From NCBI GenBank assembly GCA_947303145.1, contig CAMYXB010000050.1:1-7355 (forward strand): a DNA stretch of 7,355 nt. Reading direction: 5' to 3'. Origin of the DNA: an uncultured Clostridia bacterium. Its GTDB lineage: Bacteria; Bacillota; Clostridia; Christensenellales; UBA1242. Below are positions 5,507 to 7,355 of the stretch, piece by piece; position 1 is the stretch's first letter, and each line of letters opens with the position of its first letter. The position numbers and the translations under genes are program-made. The notes beneath the pieces were generated by a model. That model saw nothing but the letters and a program-made list of their open reading frames with translations, had not been told where the DNA came from and made no database searches.

Positions 5507-6016
5507 TTAGATAGCCAATTCTTTTTGACTAAGTTCGTCCCTTGATACCACTTTGAAGTCGCATACTGGCTCTGTCATATTCTCGCCAAATACCACATTC
5601 CCCATGATGCACTTGCCACAAAGGACATCTGGAAACCATAGTCTATCATCACCGAGCATTTTGTCATAAGGAATGTTGTTTAAGTCGAACCACTGTGGCA
5701 GCATCTCCTCAGTCTCCATCTCTTTTCCCTCAAAAGCGGTGACATTGTATACATACATGTCTATGTAGACTCTCTCACCCTTATAATCTGTGTCGAACTT
5801 GATAAACGCTGTCAAGTCATACTCTGTGGGAGTGATGCCCACTTCCTCGAATGTTTCTCTCACCATGGCTTGCTCCATAGTCTCACCTGCATCTTGCTTT
5901 CCTCCGAAAGCATTGATTGTCCCAGCGCAGAATCCTCTTTTCTTAGTCCCAAGTAGGACTTTGTCATCTTTCCTAATGATAGCAAGGGTGGTGTTGATTG
6001 TTCTTTTTTGTTCCAT
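5507..6016 (-). CDS. MTH1-like Nudix hydrolase (probable 8-oxo-dGTP diphosphatase)
   Basis: 169 residues. The Nudix box is complete: G39-x5-E45-x7-R53-E54-T-F-E57-E58-x-G60, giving the metal-binding glutamates for pyrophosphate hydrolysis. Beyond the box it follows mammalian MTH1: RGFCAGTINAFGGK (27-40) parallels GFGAGRWNGFGGK, with Asn35 at the position of MTH1 Asn33; LPQWFDLNNIPYDKM (106-120) and GDDRLWFP (122-129) parallel the MTH1 segment carrying Asp119 and Asp120, which read the oxidised purine. MTH1 Trp117 corresponds to Leu121 here. The likely role is removal of oxidised nucleotides from the pool, a cytoplasmic mutation-avoidance function. Start supported by TAGGAGAA (6021-6028). The gene has a long structured leader. 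Substrate specificity is inference. Confidence 0.88.
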   Translation of the reverse strand: MEQKRTINTTLAIIRKDDKVLLGTKKRGFCAGTINAFGGKQDAGETMEQAMVRETFEEVGITPTEYDLTAFIKFDTDYKGERVYIDMYVYNVTAFEGKEMETEEMLPQWFDLNNIPYDKMLGDDRLWFPDVLCGKCIMGNVVFGENMTEPVCDFKVVSRDELSQKELAI

Positions 6017-6054
6017 TTTCTTCTCCTAATTTATCTATTTCGGGGATATTGTAT

Positions 6055-6132
6055 AAAAAAACTTTCTCTATAAGGCAAACAACCACAACACCCCTAAAGA
6101 CGTCGTTTGCTATCTGCCATTCTAAAGAAAGT
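6055..6132 (-). promoter_or_regulatory. Structured leader with terminator-like hairpin upstream of the Nudix gene
   Basis: Read on minus: ACTTTCTTT (6132-6124) pairs with AGAGAAAGT (6069-6061), nine pairs including one U-G, and runs straight into T7 (6061-6055). Nested inside is GCAAACGAC (6110-6102) with GTTGTTTGC (6083-6075), nine pairs including one G-U. Both wobbles become A-C mismatches on +, so the RNA is minus-strand. CCATTC just upstream of this hairpin can also pair with GAATGG inside it, offering an alternative fold. It matches no riboswitch consensus I recognise; it could be an attenuator or the end of a small RNA of about 130 nt. Confidence 0.55.
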
Positions 6133-6190
6133 CTACTAAACTATCTCCAAAATAAAACAAAACGGAATGGTCGAATTGAATTGCAAATAT

Positions 6191-6219
6191 ATACTACAAC
6201 ACCTTTTCCCACTTGTCAA
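6191..6219 (-). promoter_or_regulatory. Promoter for the Nudix leader
   Basis: On minus: perfect TTGACA (6219-6214), 17-nt spacer, TAGTAT (6196-6191, four of six). Transcription would start near 6184, leaving a leader of about 165 nt before the Nudix ATG at 6016. A second, weaker -10 (TACAAT, 6053-6048) near the T-run could give a short-leader transcript. Confidence 0.65.
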
Positions 6220-6253
6220 TAGCGAAAATGATAAAAAGTGAAAAATTTTTATA

Positions 6254-6271
6254 CCATTCTCAGTAGAATAG
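6254..6271 (-). terminator. Possible weak terminator after the nucleotidyltransferase-like gene
   Basis: On minus: CTATTCT (6271-6265) / AGAATGG (6260-6254), seven pairs with one U-G, loop ACTG. A T5 run follows only after an 8-nt gap. The wobble fits the minus strand. Confidence 0.35.
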
Positions 6272-6292
6272 ACAATGTGTAATTTAATTAAC

Positions 6293-6664
6293 CTAATCAA
6301 GAAATAAATCTTTTTTTAATCTTACTATTAGGTTTTTATCTTTTTCTCTATTTAGAGCGACTTTTGTATCTAAAATGCTACGCAAATTGGCACACATATA
6401 TCCTTCAACCACAACTATTTGGTTAGGATTATATAAATTGTAACCAATTTCAAATACATCAAAGTATTTTATTTCAGTATTAAATGCACCAATTTTGCAT
6501 TGCCAATCTAGATGATTGTAGACTAATTTTGTAGTCGAAATATCTATGTCGTCTGTTTCTGGTATATAATTTTGCAGGACTAGTGATGCTCCACTCAAAA
6601 TAACTACCCTATTCATGTCGATTTTAAGCGTTTTTAATTTTTCTAAAATTTCTTTTTTATTCAC
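6293..6664 (-). CDS. Small nucleotidyltransferase-fold protein (AbiEii/DUF6036-like)
   Basis: 123 residues from a GTG start. VVILSGASLVL (20-30) followed by TDDIDIS (37-43) is the nucleotidyltransferase pattern: a Gly-x-Ser turn, then Asp39-x-Asp41 as metal ligands. The later NLRSILDTKVALNREKDKN segment resembles the conserved C-terminal helix region of AbiEii-like and DUF6036-type proteins. A third catalytic acid is not assigned. Relatives include antitoxin-system nucleotidyltransferases, but no partner gene is next to it. An in-frame TTG at 6688 would add 8 residues but lies inside the promoter; GTG at 6664 sits 6 nt after the -10, so I prefer it, as a leaderless start. The gene is visibly more AT-rich than its neighbours, which suggests acquisition. 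Function unknown. Confidence 0.65.
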   Translation of the reverse strand: MNKKEILEKLKTLKIDMNRVVILSGASLVLQNYIPETDDIDISTTKLVYNHLDWQCKIGAFNTEIKYFDVFEIGYNLYNPNQIVVVEGYMCANLRSILDTKVALNREKDKNLIVRLKKDLFLD

Positions 6665-6670
6665 AAATTT

Positions 6671-6700
6671 ATTATATAAAATTATCAATTAGAGTGTAAA
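6671..6700 (-). promoter_or_regulatory. Promoter of the nucleotidyltransferase-like gene
   Basis: On minus: TTTACA (6700-6695, five of six), 18-nt spacer, perfect TATAAT (6676-6671), then 6 nt to the GTG at 6664. It lies immediately downstream of the terminator that closes the 16S unit, so the gene has its own transcription start. Confidence 0.65.
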
Positions 6701-6715
6701 GTAAATTTTTTTAAT

Positions 6716-6749
6716 AAAAAAAAGAACACCAAGTAAATGATGTTCTTTT
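6716..6749 (-). terminator. Intrinsic terminator downstream of 16S rRNA
   Basis: On minus: AAAAGAACA (6749-6741) / TGTTCTTTT (6728-6720), nine pairs, 12-nt loop, then an uninterrupted T8 run (6723-6716). It lies about 135 nt past the 16S 3' end and before any 23S or tRNA. On + it is followed by TTTTATTTT and could work there too. Confidence 0.75.
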
Positions 6750-6883
6750 ATTTTCCATAATTTAATAGTTAAGAGATGGGTTAGTATTTTTACTTGTTTA
6801 GTTCAAGTGTTTTTTCTGTTGGTATCTTTCCAACTGTGTACCTGCCGATAACTTGTATCGGTTTCGTCGACTTCACTTCTCTT
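6750..6883 (-). other. Short 3' trailer of the 16S transcript
   Basis: On minus it carries three small hairpins in a row: CCGATA/TATCGG, GTTGG/CCAAC and ACTTG/CAAGT. There is no tRNA-Ile or tRNA-Ala, no 23S start and no 5S. It may contain the right arm of the 16S processing stem, whose left arm is outside the window. Confidence 0.5.

Positions 6884-7355
<472 letters not shown>

Noticed and set aside
6055..6184. Known riboswitch, T-box or 6S RNA in the Nudix leader
   Set aside because: None of the conserved motifs I know (fluoride, purine, preQ1, yybP, T-box) can be found; called an unclassified leader.
6790..6876. 28-codon GTG frame on minus directly after 16S (VKSTKPIQVIGRYTVGKIP...)
   Set aside because: It reads smoothly, but a frame this short is expected by chance; it lacks a Shine-Dalgarno and sits in the rRNA trailer. 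Ribosome profiling could rescue it.

Overview
The window comes from an AT-rich bacterium of Bacillota (Firmicutes) type, probably host-associated. Evidence: a bacterial 16S rRNA 3' portion with a normal anti-Shine-Dalgarno end, a BspA-type leucine-rich-repeat surface protein, a two-domain DUF1540-like Cys protein, a short Smr protein of the kind seen in Clostridia and relatives, AGGAGG-like ribosome binding sites and TTGACA/TATAAT promoters. TGA is used as a stop at least once, so the standard bacterial code fits. The exact lineage cannot be read here; helix 45 of the 16S is unusual and recalls Mollicutes relatives, from memory only.

Layout. Positions 1-806 hold no gene. They carry four copies of a compact multi-stem element (period about 200 bp), each preceded by a terminator-like hairpin with a T-run on the + strand. 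Copies 1 and 2 are identical over 182 nt; copies 3 and 4 keep the same stems with different sequence, so the fold appears to be under selection. Positions 820-1400 are also gene-free: a minus-strand terminator and then a mosaic of palindromic repeats. Positions 1402-3342 (-) encode the secreted BspA-like LRR protein. It is divergent from a + strand pair: a small XRE-type HTH regulator (3627-3869) and the Cys-rich DUF1540-like protein (3922-4239). A 160-bp repeat bounded by two copies of a 20-nt palindrome lies between the divergent genes. An Smr-domain protein (4462-4803, +) converges on an unrecognised 143-aa protein (4991-5422, -) across a bidirectional terminator. An MTH1-like Nudix hydrolase (5507-6016, -) has a long structured leader with a terminator-like hairpin. 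A small nucleotidyltransferase-fold protein (6293-6664, -) follows. The window ends in the 3' third of 16S rRNA (6884-7355, -), which meets a terminator and an unrelated gene where 23S would be expected.

Functionally this is a patchwork of one- and two-gene transcription units, not a single pathway. The main candidates for undescribed biology are the four-copy structured-element array, the Nudix leader, the apparently leaderless small genes (3627, 4462, 6664) and the unlinked 16S gene.
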